A stretch of DNA of 63,058 nucleotides from Chara braunii (Eukaryota; Streptophyta; Charophyceae; Charales; Characeae): positions 1,564,073-1,627,130 of the forward strand of contig BFEA01000345.1 in NCBI GenBank assembly GCA_003427395.1, in the 5' to 3' direction. Shown here one piece after another: positions 29,860-40,965 of this stretch. The stretch's first letter is position 1; each line of letters opens with the position of its first letter. The notes beneath the pieces were generated by a model that had not been told where the DNA came from, did not search any database, and worked only from the letters and a program-made list of their open reading frames with translations. A program made the position numbers and the translations under genes.

Positions 29860-30376
29860 ACGCATCCATTCACTAAACGCAATGGTCTTGCGACTTCATC
29901 GAGGTAGGGGACGCCCCTTATCCTCTTAGCTCGTCAACACACTAGTTGTCTCCATCTCATACATCATGCATCATGTTTTGTCACTTCCCTATGCACCCCT
30001 TAGTATTTTCGGGGTCCGCACCCACATGCTCATATGACTCGGCGGCCGCCTCGACCGTTCGACACTTTTGCAGACATCAACCATACAAGCCGCCTCTTTC
30101 CTGAACAATCGGGACTGTATGCACGAAAAGGACTCATTCATGGGGGCAGGTTACCTTCACAACTTGTTTGGCTTTTGTTCCCCTTTTTTTTTTTGCCACC
30201 CAACCTATCCAGGCACAATCTAGCTCAAGGCGTCTTTAAAATTACTCACCTACACACTTGATACAATGCAGACAAGCACAACCCCCATTTGGGGTCAACA
30301 CATAATCCCTCCCGCATGCCTAATTTCCTTTATCCTTGGTTCCTTCCCTCTCCATTTCCTTCCATTGTCCAAACAG
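29860..30376. other. no feature seen
   Basis: About 500 bp between the broken Gypsy-5 and the minisatellite array. It has no coding similarity, no element ends and no tandem repeat that I can see. Confidence 0.5.
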
Positions 30377-32035
30377 CGAAGGTGGTTGGCTATGGGGGAT
30401 GGTTGAAGAAGGTGGAGGAGGAAGGAGTGAAGCTGGCTGGCTATGGGGGATGGTTGAAGAAGGTGGAGGAGGAAGGAATGAAGGTGGTTGGCTATGGTGG
30501 ATGCGTGAAGGAGGTGTAGGAGGAAGAAGACGTGAAGGTGGTTGGCTATGGCGGATGGGTGAAGAAGGTGGAGAAGGAAGGAAGGAGTGAAGGTGGTTGG
30601 CCATGGTGGATGGTTGAAGCAGGTGGAGGAGGAAGAAGGAGCGAAGGTGGTTGGCCATGGTGGATGGTTTAAGAAAGTGAAGGAGGGAGGAATGAAGGTG
30701 TTGGCTATAGTGGATGGTTGAAGAAGGTGGAGGAGGAAGGAGTGAAGGTGGTTAACTATAGGGGATGGATGAAGGAGGTGGAGGGGGAAGATGTGAAGGT
30801 GGTTGGCTATGGTGGATGGTTGAAGAAGGTGGAGGAGGAAGGAGTGAAGGTGTTGGCTATGGTGGATGGTTGAAGAAGGTGGAGGTGGAAGGAGTGAAGG
30901 TGGCTGGCTATGGTGAATGGGTGAAGGAGGTGGACGTGAAAGGAGGAGTGAAGGTGGTTGGCTATGGTGGATGGTTGACGAAGGTGGAGGTGGAAGGAGT
31001 GAAGGTGGCTGGCTATGGTGGATGGTTGAAGAAGGTGGAGGTGAAAGGAGGAGTGAAGGTGGTTGGATATGGTGGATGGTTGAAGAAGGTGGAGGAGGGA
31101 GGAGGATTGAAGGTGGTTGGCCATGGTGGATGGTTGAAGAAGGTGAAGGTGAAAGGAGGAGTGAAGGTGGTTAGCTATGGTGGATGGGTGAAGGAGGTGG
31201 AGGGGGAAGATGTGAAGGTGGTTGGCTATGATGGATGGTTGACGAAGGTGGAGGAGGAAGGAGTGAAGGTGGTTAGCTATGGTGGATGGTTGAAGAAGGT
31301 GGAGGAGGAAGGAGGAGTGAAGGTGGTTGGCCATGGTGGATGGTTGAAAAAGGAGATGGAAGGAGTGAAGGTGGTTAGCTATGGTGGATGGGTGAAGGAG
31401 GTGGAGGGGGAAGATGTGAAGGTGGTTGGCTATGGTGGATGGTTGACGAAGGTGGAGGAGGAAGGAGTGAAGGTGGTTAGCTATGGTTGATGGTTGAAGG
31501 AGGTGGAGGAGGGAGTAGTAGTGAAGGTGGTTGGCTATGGTGGATGGTTGAAGAAGGTGGAGGAGGGAGTGAAGGTGGTTCACTATGGTGGATGGGTGAA
31601 GGAGGTGGAGGAGGAAGAAGATGTGAAGGTGGTCGGCTATGGCGGATGGTTGAAGAAGGTGGAGGAGGGAGAACGAGTGAAGGTGGTTGGCGATGGTGGA
31701 TGGTTGACGAAGGTGGAGGAGGGAGGAGTGAAGGTGGTTGGCTATGGTGGATGGTTGAAGAAGGTGGAGGAGGAAGAAGGGGTGAAGGTGGTTGGCTATG
31801 GTGGATGGTTGAAGCAGGTGGAGGAGGAAGGAGTGAAGGTGGTTGGCTATGGTGGATGGTTGAAGATGGTAGAGGAGGGAGTAAAGGTGGTTGGCTATGG
31901 TGGATGGGTGAAGGAGATGGAGGAGGAAGGTGTGAAGGTGGTTGGCTACGGCGAATGGGTGAAGGAGGTGGAGGAGGAAGGAGTGAGGGTGGTTGGCTAA
32001 GGTGGATGGGTGAAGGGGGTGGAGGAGGAAGAGAG
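30377..32035. repeat. 51-bp minisatellite array, ~32 units
   Basis: The unit is close to GTGAAGGTGGTTGGCTATGG plus TGGATGGTTGAAGAAGGTGG plus AGGAGGAAGGA, 51 bp. Variants add or drop 3 bp (AGGAGGAAG stretch) and swap GGTTGAAG for GGGTGAAG or GGTTGACG. The strand is almost free of C. Because 51 is a multiple of three and the unit has no stop in several frames, long overlapping open frames appear: KVVGYGGWLKKVEEEGV and EGGWLWWMVEEGGGGRS on plus, and NHLHSF-type text on minus. There is no flanking start context, promoter or family match, so I annotate DNA repeat, not genes. Confidence 0.95.
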
Positions 32036-32079
32036 AGTGAAAGTGCTCCTAAGCTTTCAATCTCGTCCTACTTGCGTTG

Positions 32080-32275
32080 TCCCAACATCCGAATCATCAG
32101 AAAACTCATACGTACGAAATTCAGATTTGTAGCAGGCACTAAACTTACCAAAACTCAGATTTGCAAAAAAACACAACGTCTGAATCATCAGAAAACTCAT
32201 ACTCGAGAACTTCAGATTTGTAGCAGACACTCGGACTTTGCAAAACTCAGATTTGCAAAAAAACTCAGATCATGA
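32080..32275. repeat. two tandem copies of a ~92-bp unit
   Basis: Each copy has GAATCATCAGAAAACTCATA, then TTCAGATTTGTAGCAGRCAC and AAAACTCAGATTTGCAAAAA. They start near 32083 and 32173. AACTCAGAT recurs as a smaller word up to 32345. Confidence 0.85.
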
Positions 32276-32345
32276 AAAACGCAGATTTCTCAAGTTTTCG
32301 ATTTTGTCGATTTTGCTAGAGGACGGAGAGCCGAAAAACTCAGAT

Positions 32346-32979
32346 ATGTGTTTGCAGGCCTAAACGATGTCAGATGGCCTTATAACTTCACCCTACCGAC
32401 GATCCTCTTAAAATTGGGCCTCATTCCGTCGCCGTTTGCGCTTCCTTGCCTGTTTTGGGCGTCGCCCGAGGCTCTACGTAAACAGTTCAACGAAGATCAT
32501 TTTTCGTTTTTGTGGGAAAGTGGAATCGGATGGCCTGGGGACTTTGCAGGCTATCTACCTATGCCTATAATATGGGCTCTGTCAAGTCTCGGCCCCCATA
32601 TCCCCCTCTTTTGGCGGGGTCGGTTTTTGGCACCCCAGGGTTGTTGGTTAGTTGGTCGTTTTCGGACCGGCTCTTGGTTGGGGACTTGACAACGGTTTTC
32701 CGCGGCAGCAACAACCAAACTCTTGTTTGGGGATCAACAACAGTTAGCAATAGTCCCCTCATCATCATCAACAGCAACCGCAACAACAGTTGCAGTCCGC
32801 CATCTATCTCCCCCTTTCCGTGTTAAAGTAGAGCACGGGGGGGGGTGGAGCGGTGTCCAAAAGAAGTACGGGGGGGGTTAGAGCAACATTCAAATGGAGC
32901 ACAGGGGGGTGAACTGTCATAAATACACAACACCACCACGTACATATGACTGGCGGGGACGCCCATTAGTGAGGTGAGA
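32346..32979. other. no gene seen; G runs near 32839-32910
   Basis: Over 600 bp without recognisable coding or element ends. Short CAN-rich sequence lies at 32760-32800. Three GGAGCACGGGGGGG-like phrases between 32830 and 32912 look like a small degenerate repeat (GAGCA then a run of G). Confidence 0.5.
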
Positions 32980-35331
32980 CAAGTTTCGGGGTGAAAGTGG
33001 TGATTCACAACAAAGCAAGGAAATGGACAATGCGTGATTGAATGAAGCTCTCAACATTAGAATGAGCAAAGATGTAAGTTGCGATTTACACGCAAGTGAA
33101 GAATTTGGACAAACCATGGAGGGAAAGTGAGAGAAACTCACTCCAAAGCCGAAAAATGCAAAAGTGAAAGTGACGATTTACAACTAAGTGAGGAAACGGG
33201 CAATACATGAGGGAATGAGCTCACAAACACTAGAACAAACATAATTTCAAGTTACGATTTACACTCGAGTGGAGAATTTGGACAAAGCATGGAGGGAGAG
33301 TGAAAGAAACTCACGCCCAAGCCTGAAAATGCAAAAGTGAAAGTGACGATTTAAAACTAAGTGAGGAAACGGACAGTGCATGAAGGAATCAGCCCACAAA
33401 CACTAGAACGAACAAATATTCAAGTTGCGATTTACACCGAAGTGAAGAATTTGGACTAAACATGAAGGTAGAGTGAGAGAATCTCACACCCAAGCTTGAA
33501 AACACAAAAGTGAAAGTGACGATTTACAACCAAGTGAGGAAATTAACAATGCATGAAGGAACGAGCTCACAAATATTAGATTGAATAAAGATTCAAGTTG
33601 CGATTTACACCCAAGTGAGAATTGGATAAAACATGGAGGGAAAGTGAGAGAAACTCACTCTCAAGCTTGAAAACACCAAAGTGAAAGTGACTTTTTACAA
33701 CTAAGTGAGAAAATAGACAATGCATGAAGGAATGACAAACACTAGAATAAATAAAGATTCAAGTTGTGATTTACACCCAAGTGAATAATTGGACAAAACA
33801 TGGAGTGAGAGTGAGAGAAACTCACTCCCAAGCTTGAAAACACCAAAGTGAAAGTGACAATTTTCGACTAAGTGAGGAAACGGACAATGCGTGAAGGAAT
33901 GAGCTCACAAACACTAGAATGAACAAAGATTCAAGTTGCGAATTACACCCAAGCGGAGGATGGGACGGAACATGGAGGGAGGGTGAGGGAAACTCACTCG
34001 CAAGTTTAAAAACATGAAAGTGACAGTGGCGATTTACAACTGAGTGAGAAAATGGACAAAGCATGAGTAGATGATGACTACAACACTACAATAAGCAAGA
34101 ACAAAAGTAGCGATTTACACCCAAGTGAAGATATGGACAAAATGGAGAGAGAATGAGTGAAACTCACTCCCAAGCTCGAAAAGTACGGAGTGACGATTTA
34201 CAATGGGGTTAGGAAATTGACAAAGCGAGTAGATGATGACTATAACACTAAAATAAGCAAAAACAAAAATAGCGATTCACACCCAAGTGAAGATATGGAC
34301 AAAACATTGAGAGATAGTGAGTGAAACTCACTCCCAAGCTTGAAAACGCAAATTAGAAAGAGACGATTTACAATGGAGTGAGGAAATGGACAAAGCATGA
34401 GTAGATGATGACTTCAACATTACAATAAGCAAGAACAAAAGTAGCGATTTACACTCAAGTGAAGATATGGACAAAACATGGAGAGAGAGTGAAAATCACT
34501 CCCAAGCTTGAAAACGCAAAGTACGAAGAAGTAGCGATTTACACTTCAGTGAAGATATGAAGAAAACATGGAGAGAGAGTGAGTGAAATTCACAGAACAC
34601 AAAGTACAAAGTGACGATTTACAATAGAGTGAGGAAATGGACAAAGCATGAGTAGATGATGATTACAACACTAGAATAAGTAAGAACAAGAGCAGAGATT
34701 TACATCTAAGTGAAGATATGGACAAAACATGGAGAGAGAGAGAGTGAAACTCACTCCCAAGCTTGAAAACATAAAGTACAAAGTGGTGATTTACAATGGA
34801 GTAAAGAAATGGACAAAACATGAGTAGATGATGACTATAACACTAGAATAAGCAAGAACAAAAGTAGCGATTTACACCCAAGTGAAGATATGGACAAAAC
34901 ATGGAGAGAAGTTTCAAAACACAAAGTACAAAGTGACGATTTACATTGGAGTGAGGAAATGGACAAAGCATGAGTAGATGATGACTACAACACTAGAATA
35001 AGAAAGAACAAGAGTAGTGATTCACACCCAAGTGAAGGTATGGACAAAACATGGAGAGAGAGTGAGTAAAACTCACTCCCAAGCTTGAAAACACAAAGTA
35101 CAAAATAACGATTTACAACGAGCGAGGAAATGGACAAAGCATGAGTAGATGGTGATTACAACACTAGAATAAGCAAGAACAAGAGTAGGGATTTACACCT
35201 AAATAAAGATATGGACAAAACATGGAGAGAGAGCGAAACTCACTCCCAAGCTTGAAAACATGAAGTACAAAGTGGTGATTTACAATGGAGTGAGGAAATG
35301 GACAGCACGAGTGGATGATGACTACAACACT

Positions 35332-35339
35332 AGAAAAGG
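35332..35339. repeat. left target-site duplication, imperfect
   Basis: AGAAAAGG precedes the element. Neighbouring satellite units have AGAATAAG here, the sequence present intact at the right side (35887-35894). Six of eight bases agree. Confidence 0.7.
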
Positions 35340-35886
35340 CTAGATAGCACAAATCCGGATATCCGGCAGACCAATTTTATCTGGAATTTTCAATCCGGAT
35401 GAATTCAAGATATGAAAAATCCGGCTTTGAATTTTCCGGATTAATTCCGGATATGGAAAATCCGGCCCTGCGCAAAAAAAAAAAAATTGCCCAAAAAAAA
35501 AACAATTCAAAAAAATCTGGAAAAAAAGTATGTTGTTCATATGAATGATACAAACAACGTTTGGCTTGAGGTCATCTTTGATATATCAACAGATATGAAG
35601 ATAACAAATAAAACAAAAGAAAAAAATAATATTTAGATAAAAAATTATAGAATGAATTAAGCATCCCCCCTTTGAACCCCTTTATTCCCTATCTTACCCC
35701 TTTTGAACCCTTCAATGCCCTATCAAGCGTTTCATGAAATAGGAACGTAGTTTTATTGTATTTTGCATGCGCAATATCACCTTTTTTTTTTTTTTTTTTT
35801 TTTAATCATTCGGATTTTCGGATGATCCTACCGCCCGATCAGATAATCCGACTAGATTATCCGACCAAATAATCCATGCTACCTAG
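35340..35886. mobile_element. hAT-like miniature element in the satellite array
   Basis: The ends read CTAGATAGCACAAAT (left) and CTAGGTAGCATGGAT (right, inward), 11 of 15 matching. Removing 547 bp and one flanking 8-mer restores a normal satellite unit (CACTAGAATAAGCAAGAAC), which independently proves an insertion with an 8-bp duplication. The left 130 bp is packed with AATCCGG and TCCGGAT words and the right 80 bp with CGGATTATC-like words. The middle holds A runs at 35469-35520 and a T run at 35781-35803. No coding capacity. Confidence 0.8.
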
Positions 35887-36439
35887 AGAATAAGCAAGAA
35901 CAAAAGTAGCGATTTACACCTAGGTGAAGATATGGACAAAACATGGTGAGAGAGTGAGTGAACTTACCCCAAAGTTTCAAAACACAGTACGAAGTGACGA
36001 TTTACAATGGAGTGAGGAAATTGACAAAGCATGAGTAGTTGATGACTACAACACTAGAATAAGCAAGAACAAGAGTAGCGATTCACACCCAAGTGAAGGT
36101 ATGGACAAAACATGGAGAGAGAGTGAGTGAAACTCACTCCCAAGCTTGAAAACACGAAGTACAAAATGACAATTTACAATGGAGTAAGGAAATGGCCAAT
36201 ATGGAGACAACCTCTAGTGGGGAAGCTACTTCCTACATTCCCAAAAGCAAGAACAAGAGTAGCGATTCACACCCAAGTGAAGGTATGGACAAAAGATGGA
36301 GAGAGAGTGAGTGAAAGTCACTCCCAAGCTTGAAAACACGAAGTACAAAATGACAATTTACAATGGAGTAGGGAAATGGCCAAAATGGAGATGACCTCTA
36401 GTGGGGAAGCTACTTACTACATTCCCAATGCTTAGTATG

Positions 36440-36640
36440 TTAATCATGGAGAAAAAGAGGAGGGGAGGGGAGGGGAGAAGAGAAGAAGGAGATGGGGTAA
36501 AGGGAGAGTGGGGAAAAAGAACAGAGGATGGTGAAGAAGAATAGGAGGAGGAAGAAGAAAATAGGGGAAGGAGATGAAGAAGAAAAAGAAAAAGAGGAAG
36601 AAGAAGAAGAGGAAGGTGACGAAGAAAGGAACACCTTTTC
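36440..36640. repeat. purine-rich (GAA/GGA)n tract
   Basis: Almost 200 bp of G and A on the plus strand: GGGGAGGGGAGGGGAG early, AAGAAGAAGAGGAAG late. It produces Ser- or Phe-rich shadow frames on the other strand. It directly follows the satellite array. Confidence 0.9.
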
Positions 36641-36649
36641 CTTTTTCCA

Positions 36650-37835
36650 CTCACTGCCTCTAGTGTTTTGAAGTTGAGATGTCAATCTTAATGAAACTTT
36701 CCTTCTCTTTGCACACTTGTTGTCCAGCTATGGCTTCCTTCTTCTTCAAGTCTTCATTTTTCTCTTTCCGCAATCTCGCTCTGGCTATGGCAAGCTCCCA
36801 CTACTAAGGCTATGGGGTTCTCCCCTCGAGGAGGGCTAAGGGGACTCTCTCTAACCTTCCTTCCCGCCTCACAACCTGGGGGCTATGGCGGATCACTCCC
36901 CTAGGCCAGCCTCACTTCTACCTGCCTCTGTAGCTCCTCTCACTAGCCTACGATCTCCCTCAAGCACCCAAACTGGCAGCAATTCCCCTCTTCTCACTCC
37001 GGTTGAGTGTGGTGCTCACTTAAACTCATACGGGCAACATGTACTTGCCTCATGCAAATGTGAGTGTGGCGGGCTGCTCCCCCAGCTTATATAGGCTGGG
37101 CGCAACACTTCGGCCAACCCATGACTCTCTCCATGTGCCCATGGTGAACCGAGGTACCCCAAGGCTTTTCCTCACCACTAGGGCTTTTCGGGATTTTTGG
37201 TCAAATGCATGCAGTCTGAGTGGTTGGTACCAACTCGGACTGCCTCTAGAACCTCCTCATGCCTTCTTTTCATTTTCAGATGTCGCCCCTTGGATCCAAA
37301 TAATCAATGGGCAGCCTTACTTTAAAGAAAAAAGGCCTCATGGACCTTTTTCTCAATTTTTTCTAGTCCTACCCCAATTTGAGTAGGCCGAGGCATTTTC
37401 TTGTGACTCTGCGCGTTCTCAGCTTTGGATCTAGCTGAGATTCAAGGCCAACATTAATCCGTGCTATACCCAAGTGATCCTTGCTTCAAATTTGAGCCCC
37501 ATGACTCTCCTTTTCAATTTTTGGTGCACCCGGCTTCAATTTTTGGCCAAATGCATTGTTCTGTCTTTTTCTTTCTTTTGTTTCTTTCCATTTTGCACTG
37601 CCAACTGATTCCGGAGTGGGCCGTTTGTGCTGGCCTCACAAAAAACGGCCATATCACCTCCTCCATGAATCTAAATCTCATATCCACGACCCAAAAGAAA
37701 ACCGACAAATTCTCATTTGCTTTTTTTCTCATTTTTGCCTCTTTAATTCGGATATTGTCGAGATAATGCCCCAAGGGCCTGGTCTCCTCACTCCGGATTG
37801 ACCTCCACTAAATCCGGAGTGATGAGGTCATAGTA
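36650..37835. other. no gene recognised
   Basis: About 1.2 kb of mixed sequence with CCTTCTTC-rich and CTCC-rich parts. Open frames up to 115 codons (37039-37386) have no recognisable protein character. It may be diverged DNA of the repeat class at 37836-39186, since TTTTTCTCATTTTT-like phrases recur. Confidence 0.4.
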
Positions 37836-39186
37836 GGGACCTGCCAATCCCTACTGTGACAGTCCCAACTGCGCGACATATTTTCCTCCACTCTTTTATC
37901 CCCCTTTGTTTCATTTTTCCTCCTTTTTCTCCTTTTTCTTTCCTTTTCTTTTGTTTCCGTCGTGACAAGTGTCAAGCAACTATGGACTTTTTTCCTAGGT
38001 CATGGATCTCGATCTTGATCCAGATCTAGATCAAGTTGCTGCTCGTTATTTCCCGGATCACAATAGTAAAGCCCCCACACTCATGGGGGTTCCATTTTGC
38101 CTCCGTTAGTCCTAATTTTCGGCCCCCCTTGCTCCGATTTTTCCTTTACGGCCTGTTTTATGCATAGAGCCTCTGGGGCTTTATTTTCTCATGCCTTGGT
38201 AGTTCGAGATATCTCAGACTGCAAGGTAGGCCTCCCATCATCATTTTTTCTTCCCTTTTGCCTCCAAACTTCCTCTATTTTGGCCCCACTAGTGTTTACA
38301 CTAGCGGTTGCTAATATTTTCCACCATCTATATCTTGATCTTGGCGGTGCCACTTGGTTTGTGTGTTCATCTATAGTTTCCTTGGGACAGCTAAAGTCCC
38401 CGTCACTCATCCTATACTAGTTTCATTTTTTAGTCCCGCCGACGGTCTAGCCGACATAAGTCCCAATTTTTTATTATTTTTATCTTGGCCTATCCATTCC
38501 CCGACATCGTTCCCGATGATGTCTCATTTTTATTTGGGACTTCCTAATCCCCGACAGTCTTAATCTTTCCTCCCCATGTGTCTCAAGTGCATCAATTATC
38601 CTCATCTCACGGTTGTCATTTACCGTCTCCACTTGCCCCATGCTTGAGACACTTCTTTCTAGGGTTTTGAGTGTGCCAAGGCTCATTTTCCTTTGGCCTT
38701 GGCACCCCCATGTAGTCCGTTATTTCTCGGAGTGCAGTAGTGGTCTCATTGCCCCACAACTTGGCCCAAACTGAAACAAAATGAAGCAGCTTTTTCCGAA
38801 GCGCATTCGGGCTCAATATGGGTTCCAGATGTACTTGAAACATGTGTTTCCTTCCCCTCTTGCAATCCGTTGCATCTCGGTTGCAAATGGCCTTGATTGT
38901 CTTTTATTTTTTCAGAAAAATTTAAAGAAAATCAAGATCCTTTGTGACCGATTCACCCTAGGATGAATCCGATCACAAAAGGCATCCCCCATGTGGTCGT
39001 TTTTTACCGTCAGTGGTCCCTTCTTTTTTTTCTTTTTTTTTTTCCCCACAAGATTCGGACAGTAGGGACTTGCCTGTCCCTACTGACGGCCAACTCACTC
39101 TCACCTTCTCCTCCTATTTTGTTTCATTCTTCCTCCTTTTTCTCCCCCTTTTGTTTTCTTTTTCTTTTATTTTTTGTCATGACAAG
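37836..39186. repeat. ~1.2-kb diverged tandem repeat, left part
   Basis: AGTAGGGAC, TCCCTACTG, then TTTGTTTCATT, a run of TTTTTCTCC and a GTGACAAGTGTCAA-type end occur at 37836-37970. The set recurs at 39058-39186, a period of about 1,220 bp. The same class resumes at 48398 after Gypsy-6. Motif GAGATATCTCAGACTGCA is at 38206-38223 here and at 48722-48739 beyond. No coding sequence is evident; it may be an untranslated repeat or old LTR material. Confidence 0.6.
39182..39186. repeat. 5-bp target-site duplication of Gypsy-6, left
   Basis: ACAAG directly precedes the LTR start TGTAGC. ACAAG also directly follows the 3' LTR at 48398-48402. Confidence 0.9.
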
Positions 39187-39496
39187 TGTAGCGGACCTCT
39201 GGTTTGCCTGTGAGACCAGCCCCTTGGCCTGTTCTCACAGGCCTGTGTTGTATTCGGGGTAGTCCATTCGAGGCCGATACCCTTTGTCGGTACCAGCCAG
39301 TCCAGTCCTGTCTAGTCAGTCCGTTGGGGTATACCCCAACTGTTATCTGTTTTTTAGATCATTCTACATTCACACATTTTGGAGTACGTGCGTTGGAGTC
39401 TACCGTGGGAGTTGCGCTGTGCCATATCGCTCCCCCTTCATCCTCCATCTCCATCTCTGTCCCAGGTGGAGCACCACACCTGGTGGGTCCGCCACA
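39187..39496 (+). mobile_element. 5' LTR of Gypsy-6
   Basis: Starts TGTAGCGGACC and ends CCGCCACA. It pairs with 48089-48397 along its whole length. Recognisable shared parts include CCTTGGCCTGTTCTCACAGG, GGTATACCCC and TTTTGGAGTACGTGCGTTGG. A tract of CAGTCCAGTCC words lies in the middle. No TATA box is obvious. Confidence 0.95.
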
Positions 39497-39497
39497 C

Positions 39498-39512
39498 TGG
39501 TATCAGAGTGGG
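39498..39512 (+). other. primer-binding site of Gypsy-6
   Basis: TGGTATCAGAGTGGG begins one base after the LTR. The first eleven bases equal the initiator Met tRNA-complementary site of plant elements; the twelfth differs (T for C). Confidence 0.88.
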
Positions 39513-40965
39513 AATGTTCCTCGCTCCCACCCACCACACCGCATAGCAGGGAAAACTGCCAAAACTCGCAATGGGTTTTTTGGCTGTTTTTCGGTTTTTT
39601 GAAGGGGAAAACAGCGGGAGCCACTGCTACGGCTAGGGAGCGACATGCGACGAAAAAGAGAGCTGCAGCCACTGCGACGCGCGCAAGCGCCAAGGTCAAA
39701 GACCGCCGCACACGCACGCGACGAAAAAGAGCGCTGCTGCCACTGCGACAGCGAGGGAGCAACACGCAGCAAAAAAAAAAGTTGCAGCCACTGCGATGCG
39801 AGCAAGCGCCAAGGTCAAGGCCGCTGCACACGCACACGCCACGTGCCCCCGCTGCCCCCCCCCACTCCCGGATTATTTATTATCAAGATCCGGGATGCTG
39901 CTGCTGCCAGGGTTTGAACCTGGGCAGCTGCCACTCATGCGCATGCGTAGCCAGCACCTTAACACACTGGCCGCAGCCACAGTTTGAGCTAATATAGTGG
40001 CTCACTGGTGTTGAAGAAGTGGCACGATGGCTNTTTNCNCCCCCCCCCCCCCCAAGTGGGGAGACACCGTGGCCTGCTGCTGCCTGTGCCCGTGGGCATC
40101 TGCAGTGCCACGTGGCAGTCTGCTGTGGACCGTGAAGACCCCCTCATCAGGAGCTGCTCTACAATGGTGAGGGTCTGCTCACACAGCACACCCTGGATCT
40201 GCAATGCTGCTGCTAGGGGCTGATCAAGATCTCAGCCCCCTCCCTCCTCCAGTTGGCCTGCTGCAGTAAAAGGCCAAGACCCTCCTGGTCTTGGTATACC
40301 TTGTGCCCTTGGGCGACACCTAGGGCCAGGTATCATCCCCCTCTCTTCCCTCTCCCTACTAACCCACTTTCTCTACCTTTTCTCTCTCCTCTTACTCACC
40401 GCCTGTACTTCTTCCTCTTCTGTCTCACTCACTTCCTTCTAATCACTCTCACCACTTATACCCCTCTCCCCACCCCACCTTTTCTCCCACCACCTATTAT
40501 TTTACCCTTCTTTATTCTTTTTTTTTTTTTTCCTTTCTCCTCTTTTCTCTTTGCTTCTTGATCCCTCCCCACCTTTCCCATCCCTTTCTCTCCCATTCTC
40601 TCACCCTTCTTTCCCCCAACTACAACCCCATCCCTTCCCCCATCTCCCCCTTCACTCTTTTTCTCTCTCTCACCTATTTTTCCCCTTTCTCCTTCACTTT
40701 TTCATTCCCCTTCCCCTCAACTTCGAAATTTTTTGTTTTTCTTCTTTTTATCTTTCTTTTGATTTATATTTCCTCCTCTTTTCCAAAAATTCCAATTATC
40801 TCATTCCCCACCTTGTTTTCTCATTTTCTGATTTACTTCATTTTTTTTTTATTTTTTTTTTGGAAATTCGAATTTCTTTGCGGCACCCTTAAATCTGATT
40901 TGGAGTTAACGTCCTCCGCTCATGCGGACCTCCTCTGCCCCTCCAGTCCGACTCGTCACCTCCCC
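39513..40965 (+). other. untranslated leader of Gypsy-6
   Basis: About 1.45 kb between primer site and gag. It holds a ~120-bp duplication: CAGCCACTGCGA, GCAAGCGCCAAGGTCAA and GCACACGCAC at 39664-39720 and 39784-39845. It also holds a tRNA-like arm (next entry), a C run with uncertain N bases at 40033-40054, and a long pyrimidine-rich stretch from 40240 to 40870 with TTTT and CTCC blocks. The frames open across the pyrimidine tract give Leu/Phe/Ser/Pro-only text and are not considered coding. Confidence 0.7.
39893..39960 (-). other. tRNA-like T-arm / pol III B-box-like sequence
   Basis: On the minus strand CCAGG-TTCAAAC-CCTGG forms a perfect 5-bp stem with a 7-base loop that fits the tRNA T-arm rule (T-T-C-R-A-N-Y). 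GGTGCTG upstream can pair six of seven with CAGCAGC downstream, like an acceptor stem. Only 28 bases lie between them, too few for a normal D-arm plus anticodon arm, so it is not a functional tRNA gene. It may be a fragment of a tRNA-derived SINE. Confidence 0.3.

Larger units (their letters stand above)
32980..36420. repeat. satellite array, ~170-bp unit built of two ~85-bp halves
   Basis: Roughly 17 head-to-tail units. Each has half A (GCGATTTACACCCAAGTGAA, then GGACAAAACATGGAGAGAG) and half B (GACGATTTACAATGGAGTGA, then GGAAATGGACAAAGCATGAG). The halves resemble each other, so the unit is an old dimer. Between them most units carry the dyad GAGTGAGT-GAA-ACTCACTC. Units at the left (to ~34060) differ from those at the right in half B (CAAACACTAGAACGAACAAA versus CAACACTAGAATAAGCAAG). 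The last two units replace part of B with a GACCTCTAGTGGGGAAGCTA segment. A hAT-like element interrupts the array. Confidence 0.92.

Noticed and set aside
30765-32275. Large open frames (241, 262, 258 codons) as repetitive structural proteins
   Set aside because: They are by-products of a 51-bp repeat and overlap on both strands; no start context or independent coding evidence.
32980-36420. CRISPR-like array
   Set aside because: Units are contiguous and fully repetitive without unique spacers, and the context is eukaryotic.
40253-40892. Leu/Phe/Pro-rich open frames
   Set aside because: Pyrimidine-tract artefacts in the Gypsy-6 leader; no hydrophobic-segment pattern of a real membrane protein.
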